Source of the DNA: a virus
Direction: 5' to 3' (one strand)
Length of the DNA stretch: 26,370 nt
Virus record (IMG/VR): IMGVR_UViG_3300030103_002256
Span: 1-26,370 of that record
The stretch's first letter is position 1, and each line of letters starts with the position of its first letter. Made by a program: the position numbers and the translations under genes. Of the stretch, positions 15,867 to 23,119 are shown piece after piece. Under the pieces are notes generated by a model. It was not told the origin of the DNA. It did not search any database and saw only the letters and a list, made by a program, of their open reading frames with translations.

Positions 15867-17387
15867 ATGGATAAATTCAAACAAATTTTCAGCGGATTAA
15901 CTATAGCATATGGCCAATATCAACCCGGTGACAGAGGAGAAAATGGTAGTAAACAACAAGGTAAAGCCTTCATTGTTCGTAAAGACGTCAACGACGAGCT
16001 TTGGTCCAATCATTTGGAAGGAAGAGGTCCAGCCCTTGGAATTATCCCTATCACGGATACTAATGATTGTAGGTGGGGGTGCATTGATATTGACGAATAT
16101 AACTTTGATCACGCTAGCCTCGTTAAAACTATTAGGAATTATAAATTTCCCCTCATAGTTTGTCGTAGTAAATCTGGCGGAGCTCACGTCTTTTTATTTA
16201 CCAAAGAAAATATACCTGCATCATTGATGCAATCAAAATTAAAATCATTTGCAAAAGTTTTAGGATATGAAGGTTCAGAAATATTTCCTAAACAAACAGA
16301 AATTTTAGTGGAACGTGGTGACACTGGAAACTTTTTAAACTTACCTTACCACAATCAAATGAAAGGACTACGTTATGCTATCAACGATAATGGCGCCGGT
16401 TGTACACTTGAGGAATTTTATAAGCTCTATGATGTTTACAGTTGCAGTAAAGAAGAAGTCGAAGCGATTAAAACAGAAGAGAAAAAAATAGAAGAAGCAT
16501 TTCCTGGAGGACCCCCTTGCTTAAACAAGTTAGCATCTATTGGTTTTGGTGAGGGTTCCAGAAATAATGCACTATTTAATATTGCAGTTTATTATAAACA
16601 ATCACATCCAGACACATGGGAAGATGAAATTGTAAAAGCTAATTCACAATATATGGAACCTGCTTTAAGTAATAGTGAGGTTCAACAATTAATTAAATCA
16701 GTAAACAGAAAAGGTTATGATAAATATAGATGTAAAGATGCACCTATCAATGCAGTATGTCAGTCTGGTTTATGTAGAACAAAAAGATTTGGTGTAGGAT
16801 TTGGTGAAGAAGAAATGCCTGTGTTAGGTAGTCTTACAAAATATACATCAACACCACCACAATGGTTTTTAAATGTAGATAAAACTAGAATAGAATTAAA
16901 AACAGAACAGTTGTATAGCTCACCTTTGTTTGCGTTAGCATGTTTAGATCAAGCTAATTTAGTTGTACCTGTACCTAAACCAAAAGATTGGAAGCAACAT
17001 TTTTTAAAACCTTTAATGCAAAATTTACAAGAAGTAGAACCACTAGAGTCATTGAATCCTACTAATGAAATTACAGGACTCTTGCAAGATTGGACAACTA
17101 ATAGACAATCAGCAAGAACAATAGATGATATATTTAATAAGTTACCTTTTACAGAAGATGGGTTTACATATTTTAGAATGGAAGACTTTTATTCATTCTT
17201 AAAAAAGAATAACTGGGACATGGATAAAATTAAAACAGGTAATTTAATTAAAAGATTAGATGATATTTTTGTAGAAGAAACAAGGTTAAGAGTTAAATCA
17301 CAACAACCAAGAGTAATTAAAATTAAAACTATGAAAAAATTAGAAGCAACAGTATCTAAAATTGCTTATCAACAGGAGGATTTTTAA
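15867..17387 (+). CDS. Archaeo-eukaryotic-type (AEP/PrimPol-like) primase (506 aa)
   Basis: Makes RNA or DNA primers for replication. The AEP catalytic core is shown by GCIDIDEY (71-78) with metal-binding D74 and D76, then CRSKSGGAHVFLF (99-111) with the conserved SxxGGxH-type block and H107, and GNFLNLPYHN (154-163) as the third motif. Cysteines C218, C289, C298 and C303 (CxxxxxxxxCxxxxC) may form a PriCT-like zinc site. The last 180 residues are helical (DWTTNRQSARTIDDIFNKLP) and could be a C-terminal helicase-binding or primer-handling domain. The ATG at 15867 is preceded six bases upstream by ATGTAA, a start-stop pair, and by the AGAAATTAGAATG repeat. The stop overlaps the next ATG. No DnaG or T7 gp4-type primase is seen in the window. 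Confidence 0.85.
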   Translation: MDKFKQIFSGLTIAYGQYQPGDRGENGSKQQGKAFIVRKDVNDELWSNHLEGRGPALGIIPITDTNDCRWGCIDIDEYNFDHASLVKTIRNYKFPLIVCRSKSGGAHVFLFTKENIPASLMQSKLKSFAKVLGYEGSEIFPKQTEILVERGDTGNFLNLPYHNQMKGLRYAINDNGAGCTLEEFYKLYDVYSCSKEEVEAIKTEEKKIEEAFPGGPPCLNKLASIGFGEGSRNNALFNIAVYYKQSHPDTWEDEIVKANSQYMEPALSNSEVQQLIKSVNRKGYDKYRCKDAPINAVCQSGLCRTKRFGVGFGEEEMPVLGSLTKYTSTPPQWFLNVDKTRIELKTEQLYSSPLFALACLDQANLVVPVPKPKDWKQHFLKPLMQNLQEVEPLESLNPTNEITGLLQDWTTNRQSARTIDDIFNKLPFTEDGFTYFRMEDFYSFLKKNNWDMDKIKTGNLIKRLDDIFVEETRLRVKSQQPRVIKIKTMKKLEATVSKIAYQQEDF

Positions 17388-17620
17388 TGTCTAAACCAAA
17401 AACTTATGACAGAGATGTAGGTAAAAATTGGCACTTAAGATTTAGATTAATAATACAAGAACTAACAGAAGAACTAGAACTAACACAAATACAGCTACAA
17501 ATAGCGGAGAGGAAACTGAAGAAATATGAAGACAATAATACTAGGTCCACCAGGAACGGGAAAGACAACAACATTGTTAAACTTAGTGGACGAATTTCTC
17601 AAAGATGGGATAAGACCTAG
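17387..17620 (+). CDS. Small coiled-coil protein overlapping the helicase gene (77 aa)
   Basis: Residues 15-45 make an amphipathic coiled coil (FRLIIQELTEELELTQIQLQ, IAERKLKKYED). AGGAGG at 17374-17379 is one of the best ribosome binding sites in the window, and TAATG couples it to the primase gene, so I think it is expressed. From residue 47 on, its codons lie inside the next gene in the +1 frame, giving 95 bases of overlap and a low-complexity tail (NNTRSTRNGKDNNIVK). The tail is dictated by the Walker A region of the helicase. It may bridge primase and helicase, but no function is recognised. Confidence 0.6.
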   Translation: MSKPKTYDRDVGKNWHLRFRLIIQELTEELELTQIQLQIAERKLKKYEDNNTRSTRNGKDNNIVKLSGRISQRWDKT

Positions 17621-19034
17621 ACAAATAGGTTATTTTTCTTTTACAAAAAAAGCAGCAACGGAAGCAGCAGACAGAGCTGCAGATAAATTTGGTTTAGATA
17701 AAGATAATGATCTACCTTTTTTCAGAACGTTACACTCATACGCTTTTAATCAATTGGGTATGACTAAAGAAAAAATGATGAAGACAGAAGACTATAAAGA
17801 ATTTGGACAGAAATGTGGCATACCTATTAAGACAGCAAAATTTTCTAATGATGATGGTACATTTAATTCTGATAATGAATACCTTACAATAATAAATACA
17901 GCAGCTGTCAAGCGAATGGATTTATTAGAATACTATGACTCTAGAAAAAATATACTAGACATAGAAAGAAACACATTATTTTTATTAGCAGAAGAATTAA
18001 AAAGATTTAAGAAAGAAAAGAATCTAAAAGACTTTAACGATTTGATAGAAGACTTTTTATTAAAAGATACTTTAAATAAATTTGAAGTATTATTTATAGA
18101 TGAAGCACAAGATTTATCTTTGTTACAGTGGGAAATGGTAAGAAAAATTTGGGGACGTGCAGAGAAAACTTACATTGCAGGTGATGATGATCAGGCTATA
18201 TTTAAATGGGCCGGTGCAGATGTGGATCACTTCATAGCACTTAAAGAAGAAGTTGATGACATTAAAACATTAGACCAATCATATAGAATACCAGGTGGTC
18301 CTATACATGAACTATCACAAAAAATAATTAACAAAGTACAAAATAGATTTCCAAAAGAATATAAACCTAGAGAAGAACAAGGATTATTAAGAAGATATTC
18401 TGATATAACACAAGTAGATATGAGTTCAGGTAACTGGTTAGTACTATCTTCTGCAAATTATTTTTTAGAAGATGCCAAAGATTTGTGTGAAATTCAAGGA
18501 TGGTACTACCAATGTAAAGGAATAAATTCTGTACCATTAAAATTATTGTTAGCATTAAATAATTGGGAGCATTGGCGTAAAGGTGAATTATTAAATCATC
18601 TAGAAATTAAAAACATTTATGAATACTTAGGTGACAATGTTTTAGTTGGATTCCAGAAGGGTAAAACTCTTCATTCGGATGCGAAGTATACACTAAAAGA
18701 ATGTCAAGATCAACACGGGTTACTCACTTCTAACGTTTGGTTTGAATCATTTAATGGTTTAGATCCAATGACAGAAACTTACATTCGTAACATGAGGGCG
18801 AATGGAGAAACACTAAATAAAAATCCTCGTATAAAAATGTCAACTATACACGCAGCGAAAGGAGGAGAAGCCGACAACGTTTTGCTTATGCAAGACTTAA
18901 CAGGTGCAGCGATTGAAACTTTTAGTCATGACCCGGATGAATTACATAGATTATTTTATACCGGAGCGACGAGAGCGAAGCGTGAATTGCATGTGTTAGA
19001 TCCAAAAAACTTTGATCGAGCTTACATCATATGA
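17526..19034 (+). CDS. UvrD/Rep-like superfamily 1 DNA helicase (502 aa)
   Basis: A 3'-5' DNA helicase of the UvrD/Rep/PcrA class. Motifs in order: Walker A GPPGTGKTTT (7-16), Ia FSFTKKAATEA (38-48), Walker B IDEAQD (191-196), III GDDDQAIFKWAGA (219-231), IV SYRIP (252-256), V STIHAAKGGEADNVLLM (439-455) and VI FYTGATRAKRELHVL (477-491). The Walker A box begins only seven residues from Met1, which fixes the start at 17526. At 502 aa it is shorter than cellular UvrD, lacking large 1B/2B insertions. It sits between primase and polymerase genes and is probably the replicative or recombination helicase of this phage. Its 3' end overlaps the next gene by four bases (ATGA). Confidence 0.92.
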   Translation: MKTIILGPPGTGKTTTLLNLVDEFLKDGIRPRQIGYFSFTKKAATEAADRAADKFGLDKDNDLPFFRTLHSYAFNQLGMTKEKMMKTEDYKEFGQKCGIPIKTAKFSNDDGTFNSDNEYLTIINTAAVKRMDLLEYYDSRKNILDIERNTLFLLAEELKRFKKEKNLKDFNDLIEDFLLKDTLNKFEVLFIDEAQDLSLLQWEMVRKIWGRAEKTYIAGDDDQAIFKWAGADVDHFIALKEEVDDIKTLDQSYRIPGGPIHELSQKIINKVQNRFPKEYKPREEQGLLRRYSDITQVDMSSGNWLVLSSANYFLEDAKDLCEIQGWYYQCKGINSVPLKLLLALNNWEHWRKGELLNHLEIKNIYEYLGDNVLVGFQKGKTLHSDAKYTLKECQDQHGLLTSNVWFESFNGLDPMTETYIRNMRANGETLNKNPRIKMSTIHAAKGGEADNVLLMQDLTGAAIETFSHDPDELHRLFYTGATRAKRELHVLDPKNFDRAYII

Positions 19035-19270
19035 CCAATAAAGAAATATTTAAAAAAGCAGTATATGATTCACTAGATAAGCAGGTAGGCGGGAAACACT
19101 ACCGCAATATGAAGATTCAACCTGCTGAATTTATTAACGAAAACAAGTTGCTTTTTGCAGAGGGCAACGCTATAAAGTACATATGTAGGCACTCAGAGAA
19201 GGGTGGCATACAAGATATAGATAAAGCAATACACTATCTTGAGATGGTAAAGGAGAGAGACTACGAATGA
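19031..19270 (+). CDS. DUF3310 family protein (79 aa)
   Basis: The family pattern is clear: LDKQVGGKHYRNMKIQPAEF (residues 15-34), then EGNAIKYICRHSEKGG (44-59) and DIDKAIHYLEM (62-72). DUF3310 proteins are common in phages beside nucleotide metabolism or replication genes. Their activity is not established, though a nucleotide-binding or kinase-like role has been suggested in some annotations. The gene overlaps the helicase and polymerase genes by four bases each (ATGA), so all three are translated together. Confidence 0.88.
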   Translation: MTNKEIFKKAVYDSLDKQVGGKHYRNMKIQPAEFINENKLLFAEGNAIKYICRHSEKGGIQDIDKAIHYLEMVKERDYE

Positions 19271-21132
19271 GAAGAACACAGATCCCACTATTTGCACCCG
19301 AAACAGAATGGGTTGCACCACATGAACTAAAAGATTTATCAGGAGCCAAAGAAGTAGCTATTGATTTAGAGACTTATGATCCTGAATTAACTACGTTAGG
19401 GTCAGGTAATGTCATAGGAAGAGGGCACATTGCTGGCGTTGCGGTGGCCGTAGAGGGCTGGTCAGGCTATTATCCGATAGGTCATGAGGGTGGTGGAAAT
19501 ATGGATAAAAAGCTCGTTTTAGAGTGGGTCCAAGATCTAGTAAATCAAGAGAAAACTACCTTTATATTTCACAATGCTATGTATGATGTCTGTTGGTTAA
19601 GACAGGCTGGTATAAAAATTAGAGGTAAGATTGTTGACACTATGATTGCAGCGTCTTTAATAGATGAGAATAGATTATCTTATGCATTAAACACGTTGGC
19701 TAAATTTTATGTAGGCATGGGTAAGAATGAAACATTATTAAATGAAGCAGCAAAAAGTTATTCAGTAAATCCTAAATCAGAAATGTATAAACTTCCTGCT
19801 ATGTATGTAGGTGAGTATGCTGAACGTGATGCTGAAGCTACATTAAAGTTATGGCAAAGATTAATTGTTGAACTTCATAACCAAGAACTAATGGATGTAT
19901 TTAACCTGGAGACAAAATTATTTCCTTGTCTAGTTGATATGAGATTCAAAGGTGTAAGAGTTGATCTTGAACATGCAGACAAATTAAAGAAAAATTTAAT
20001 GGAACGCGAAGCTAAAATTATTAGTAAAATCAAAGAGTTAACAGGAGTTGATGTAGAAATACACGCAGCCCGAAGTATAGCAAAAGCTTTTGACAAATTA
20101 AAACTTCCATATGACAGGACAGAAAAAAGTAACGAGCCTAGCTTTACAAAAAACTTTTTACAAAATCATCCTCATGAGTTAGCAAGATCAATTGCAGATG
20201 CAAGAGAGATTAACAAAGCGCATACAACTTTTATAGATTCAATTACAAAACATTCTGCTAATGGTAGAATCCATGCAGACATAAATCAAATAAGATCAGA
20301 TCAAGGCGGAACGGTGACCGGTAGATTCTCTATGAGCAATCCAAACTTACAGCAGATTCCAGCGAGGCATCCGGAACTCGGACCGATGATTAGATCTATA
20401 TTTATTCCAGAAGAAAATACAACGTGGGGATCATTTGACTATTCACAACAAGAGCCCAGAATTTTAGTACATTACGCAAAACTACAAAACTTAGAAGGCG
20501 TAGATGAAATTGTAAATGCATATAATCAAGGCGACGCAGACTTTCACCAGGTTGTTGCAGACATGGCAGGTATTGAACGTAAGCAAGCAAAAACTATTAA
20601 CCTTGGACTTATGTATGGTATGGGTAAAAATAAATTAATGGCAGAACTAGGTTTAATGAAAGAATCTGCAGAAAAATTAATTAGACAGTATCATGCAAAG
20701 GCTCCGTTTGTAAAAAAACTTATGGATAATGTAACTCGTAAAGCAGAGGACAGAGGTAAGATTAGAACTTTAGGTGGCAGAGCATGTCACTTTGATTTGT
20801 GGCAGCCTACACAGTTTGGTATATTTAAACCTCTACCATTAGAAATGGCTAGAAAAGAATATGATGAACCATTAAAACGTGCGTTTACATACAAAGCCTT
20901 AAATAAATTAATACAGGGATCAGCAGCTGATATGACAAAAAAATCCATGGTAGCTCTATATGAAAATGGTATAATACCTCACATACAGATTCACGATGAG
21001 GTAGATATTTCTGTAGAATCTGATAAAAAAGCAGAACAAATAATTGAAATTATGGAGTCTGCAGTAGAATTAAAAGTACCTAATAAAGTAGATTATGAAC
21101 AAGGTAAAAACTGGGGTGAAATAAAAGGTTAA
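19267..21132 (+). CDS. polA: Family A DNA polymerase with 3'-5' exonuclease (621 aa)
   Basis: The replicative polymerase of the phage. The proofreading domain is intact: Exo I AIDLETYD (D33, E35), Exo II FHNAMYDVCW (N103, D107), Exo III YAERDAEA (Y184, D188). Polymerase motif A is FDYSQQEPRIL (D391, E396), motif B RKQAKTINLGLMYG (R438, K442, Y450), motif C QIHDEVD (H576, D577, E578). The position equal to E. coli Phe762 is Leu446, and the Ile709 position is Gln395. The 5'-nuclease domain of bacterial PolA is absent, as in other phage enzymes. The start ATG overlaps the previous stop, and the stop overlaps the next start (TAATG). Leu at position 762 has been linked in marine virus surveys to slower or possibly temperate replication. 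Confidence 0.95.
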   Translation: MRRTQIPLFAPETEWVAPHELKDLSGAKEVAIDLETYDPELTTLGSGNVIGRGHIAGVAVAVEGWSGYYPIGHEGGGNMDKKLVLEWVQDLVNQEKTTFIFHNAMYDVCWLRQAGIKIRGKIVDTMIAASLIDENRLSYALNTLAKFYVGMGKNETLLNEAAKSYSVNPKSEMYKLPAMYVGEYAERDAEATLKLWQRLIVELHNQELMDVFNLETKLFPCLVDMRFKGVRVDLEHADKLKKNLMEREAKIISKIKELTGVDVEIHAARSIAKAFDKLKLPYDRTEKSNEPSFTKNFLQNHPHELARSIADAREINKAHTTFIDSITKHSANGRIHADINQIRSDQGGTVTGRFSMSNPNLQQIPARHPELGPMIRSIFIPEENTTWGSFDYSQQEPRILVHYAKLQNLEGVDEIVNAYNQGDADFHQVVADMAGIERKQAKTINLGLMYGMGKNKLMAELGLMKESAEKLIRQYHAKAPFVKKLMDNVTRKAEDRGKIRTLGGRACHFDLWQPTQFGIFKPLPLEMARKEYDEPLKRAFTYKALNKLIQGSAADMTKKSMVALYENGIIPHIQIHDEVDISVESDKKAEQIIEIMESAVELKVPNKVDYEQGKNWGEIKG

Positions 21133-21782
21133 TGGCTTATTTAAATGCGAACACACCAACTATATATGCACAAGTAAGAAGGGAATATTTATATGATTGT
21201 AAAAAACATCATGGAGAAGTTGAAGACTGTATTATCTTTGGTCTTACTAGCATGGGGGGCCGTGCTATATTATTTCATGCTCTTATGGGTAACGGTGCAA
21301 TATTTTATCGCCTACCAATTAGCGCGTTTATTCAAAAGGGATTTGACCCGGCCAGAGTGCCCACAAGACGACTTGATGAGTTGGAGCTTTGGAATTGTTT
21401 TTCTTACTATCCTACTGTCACTCATTGGGCTATCTTAAGCGCAGCTTCAGGTTATTACTTTGGTAAAGATAAGAAAAAGCATTACGGATCATATTTATTT
21501 ACTGTTGACTGGGGTCACCCAGATGCTAATATACTCGATACCGATCATTCGGAGATACCACACGAACATAAGTGTGCACACATAATTGCTTTAGATGATG
21601 GCAATTATGCAGCCCAACCAAACAATAGATGTATTTGGGACTTACCTTCTTTTACCGTGAAAGATAATATTCCGGATTGGAAAGTACAAACTAACGAATG
21701 GAACGTAGAAGATTCTGGTAAATGGAGAACTTCAGATACAGATGATTTCTTTTACGAGATAGAGGAAAAAAAAGATGATTGA
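21132..21782 (+). CDS. Conserved hypothetical protein after PolA (216 aa)
   Basis: I do not recognise a function, though I recall relatives in marine phages next to polymerase. Many aromatic and His/Cys residues stand out: YDCKKHHGEVEDCIIFG (21-37), PTVTHWAILSAASGYYFGK, DWGHPDANILDTDHSEIPHE and KCAHIIALDDGNYAAQP. The His/Cys/Asp density could mean metal binding. No membrane span is present. Codons are G+C-richer from about 21230 to 21370 than in neighbours. The start is in a TAATG overlap with polA, and the stop overlaps a tiny membrane-protein gene. A role in replication or nucleotide metabolism is plausible from place only. Confidence 0.7.
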   Translation: MAYLNANTPTIYAQVRREYLYDCKKHHGEVEDCIIFGLTSMGGRAILFHALMGNGAIFYRLPISAFIQKGFDPARVPTRRLDELELWNCFSYYPTVTHWAILSAASGYYFGKDKKKHYGSYLFTVDWGHPDANILDTDHSEIPHEHKCAHIIALDDGNYAAQPNNRCIWDLPSFTVKDNIPDWKVQTNEWNVEDSGKWRTSDTDDFFYEIEEKKDD

Positions 21783-21876
21783 TAAAATAAAAAGCAAAGC
21801 AATGAATTACTGGTCACACAACAAAATTGAATGTGTGGTATTCGCAGTTTTAATTGCTGCATTAATTCTAAAATAA
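21775..21876 (+). CDS. Tiny single-span membrane protein (33 aa)
   Basis: Basic start MIDKIKSKAMNYW, then one hydrophobic span IECVVFAVLIAALIL (residues 18-32) that would sit in the inner membrane. The ATG overlaps the previous stop by eight bases, and GAGG at 21762-21765 is a possible ribosome binding site. I accept it because of the coupled start, the sensible span and its place in a run of small genes. Confidence 0.55.
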   Translation: MIDKIKSKAMNYWSHNKIECVVFAVLIAALILK

Positions 21877-21907
21877 TTTAAGTTTAAATTTTATGGAGTA
21901 CGCTAGG

Positions 21908-21985
21908 ATGGATTACAGATTTACAGCGGTGCTTATAATAATGTTAACTCTATTAGCATTTTGTGGAGGACCACATGTCCAATAA
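21908..21985 (+). CDS. Tiny hydrophobic peptide, possible lipoprotein-like (25 aa)
   Basis: The peptide MDYRFTAVLIIMLTLLAFCG plus GPHVQ is almost entirely a hydrophobic export-type segment ending in Cys-Gly-Gly. The residue before the cysteine is Phe, so it does not match a standard lipobox. GGAG at 21895-21898 lies 9 bases before the ATG. Its 3' end overlaps the start of the next, longer membrane protein by 11 bases. It may be a leader peptide coupling translation of that gene rather than a functional protein. Confidence 0.4.
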   Translation: MDYRFTAVLIIMLTLLAFCGGPHVQ

Positions 21986-22352
21986 ACCACTTAACATATC
22001 TGAATCCGCTGCTGTACAGATGCCGATGAAAACGGTTGCTAGCCTTATAATTCTTGTTGGAATGGGCGTGCTCGGCTACACAGAGCTGACGGCGAGGTTG
22101 GTATCGTTAGAAACATCAAGAGAATTATTTACAAATGATTTGCTTAAAAAAAGTGAGCAGGTGCCCACGGACCAGGAACAACATTTTTTGATCGAGGATC
22201 TTTATAAAACCGTAGAGAAAATGGAAGAGACTCAAGAGATGAACATGACTAACAAGGTTAATATAGAATTTTTAAGAGAACAATTAGATAAAGCATTAGA
22301 AGATATAGAGGGATTAAAAGATAAAGTAAGAGAAAATGGAAAGAGTTACTAG
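21975..22352 (+). CDS. Membrane-anchored coiled-coil protein (125 aa)
   Basis: I recall this N-terminus (SNKPLNISESAAVQMPMKTV) as widely conserved in uncultured marine phages, without a known role. Residues 21-35 (VASLIILVGMGVLGY) are one membrane span. The rest is charged coiled coil (HFLIEDLYKTVEKMEETQEM, IEFLREQLDKALEDIEGLKD). GGAGG at 21965-21969 sets the ATG at 21975 over an in-frame GTG at 21963. The layout of a short cytoplasmic N-terminus, one span and a long coiled coil resembles i-spanins, but the gene lies far from the endolysin. It could also anchor replication complexes to the membrane. Confidence 0.75.
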   Translation: MSNKPLNISESAAVQMPMKTVASLIILVGMGVLGYTELTARLVSLETSRELFTNDLLKKSEQVPTDQEQHFLIEDLYKTVEKMEETQEMNMTNKVNIEFLREQLDKALEDIEGLKDKVRENGKSY

Positions 22353-22500
22353 GAAAATATTTGATTACATCTACGAGATGAAAAGAACGCTAACAAATAA
22401 ACGTTTAGCAAAAGATTTAAGAAAAGAAGTAGAAACAGGTAAGCATGGTACACAAAAATATGTACTAAAGCAAGGTCCCAACAAAGGTAAAACATTATGA
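22336..22500 (+). CDS. Small basic protein (54 aa)
   Basis: The sequence begins MERVTRKIFDYIYEMKRTLT and is highly Lys/Arg-rich, with a KRLAKDLRKEVETGKHGTQK segment that could bind nucleic acid. It starts within the last codons of the preceding gene (17-base overlap) and ends in an ATGA overlap with the next gene, which strongly supports it despite its size. No family is recognised. Confidence 0.6.
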   Translation: MERVTRKIFDYIYEMKRTLTNKRLAKDLRKEVETGKHGTQKYVLKQGPNKGKTL

Positions 22501-22712
22501 CAGAGTTAATCGTGGCCTTACTTATGATTATCAACGGAGAGATCAAGGAACACAGAATACAAGAATCAATGTCTCAATGTTTAAAGGGCAAGCGCATCGC
22601 GATGAGAACGAATAAAAATAATAACATTATTTATCAATGTATCAAGTCGATGGCCGAACTCGAGTCGAACATAGATGGTAGCAAAAGTATCAAAAAACTT
22701 ATTCTTGAGTAA
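22497..22712 (+). CDS. Small protein with signal-like N-terminus and two cysteines (71 aa)
   Basis: Residues 1-14 (MTELIVALLMIING) are hydrophobic and could be a short signal or anchor. The rest is charged, with C28 and C48 (SMSQCLKGKRIAM, IIYQCIKSMAELE). The layout resembles the 78-aa cysteine protein at 23120, and I recall similar small proteins in pelagiphage-type genomes. The ATG overlaps the preceding stop (ATGA). A secreted or periplasmic role with one disulfide is inference. Confidence 0.6.
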   Translation: MTELIVALLMIINGEIKEHRIQESMSQCLKGKRIAMRTNKNNNIIYQCIKSMAELESNIDGSKSIKKLILE

Positions 22713-22821
22713 AAGAAACCCAATTGCCAGGACTTTAAAAACCTTTACACAAAAGATTGTACCTGATAAAAAAAAATATGACCGTAAAAAAATCAAAAAA
22801 CCCATTTCCATTCAAGACTGA
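22675..22821 (+). CDS. Small basic protein with NPIA..DKKKY..K motif (48 aa)
   Basis: The protein is strongly basic. RNPIARTLKTFTQKIVPDKK plus KYDRKKIKK matches a short motif that I recall from many marine alphaproteobacterial phages, always in tiny proteins of unknown role. It overlaps the preceding gene by 38 bases and the next by 44 bases in other frames. Such basic peptides may bind nucleic acid or a host protein. Confidence 0.6.
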   Translation: MVAKVSKNLFLSKRNPIARTLKTFTQKIVPDKKKYDRKKIKKPISIQD

Positions 22822-22996
22822 AGTTGTTACCGGTGAATGTGATGCGTGTAAGTTAACTACATTGTTAGTTGGTATTGATGGTACTTTTTATCGTTGTATA
22901 AGTTGTGGAGAAGATCTTGAACAAAAAGTAAATGGTGTAATCAAATATATTAAAGTTGATAGACACACAGATCTCACAGCTCATGGCAAAGATTAA
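22778..22996 (+). CDS. Zinc-ribbon protein (72 aa)
   Basis: Two CxxC knuckles, C21-C24 (GECDACKL) and C40-C43 (YRCISCGE), are separated by a beta-hairpin LTTLLVGIDGTFYR, the classic zinc-ribbon layout. Such small ribbons can bind DNA, RNA or RNA polymerase. I chose the ATG at 22778, since the earlier in-frame TTG (22757) lies within the preceding gene. The tail KVNGVIKYIKVDRHTD is strand-like. It overlaps the basic 44-aa gene by 14 bases. Confidence 0.75.
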   Translation: MTVKKSKNPFPFKTEVVTGECDACKLTTLLVGIDGTFYRCISCGEDLEQKVNGVIKYIKVDRHTDLTAHGKD

Positions 22997-23117
22997 ATTT
23001 ACACATTTTATACCAAGAGATAAGCCTAAAAAAAGAGGGCCTCGACAACATAAAAAAAATCTCAATAAGGGAGAGAAGCGTCAAAAGAAACAAACGCGCT
23101 ATAAAGGTCAAGGTTAA
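22983..23117 (+). CDS. Small highly basic protein (44 aa)
   Basis: About 40 percent Lys/Arg: MAKIKFTHFIPRDKPKKRGP, then RQHKKNLNKGEKRQKKQTRY. The KKRGPRxHKK..NK pattern recurs, as I recall, in marine phage small proteins. It is probably disordered and nucleic-acid binding. It starts inside the zinc-ribbon gene and ends two bases before the next ATG; tight packing supports it. Confidence 0.6.
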   Translation: MAKIKFTHFIPRDKPKKRGPRQHKKNLNKGEKRQKKQTRYKGQG

Positions 23118-23119
23118 AT

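Noticed and set aside
21193-21438. Hydrophobic 81-aa plus-strand frame with several apparent membrane spans
   Set aside because: It lies wholly inside the well-formed 216-aa gene in another frame; strongly hydrophobic shifted frames are common artefacts, and no ribosome binding site is visible.
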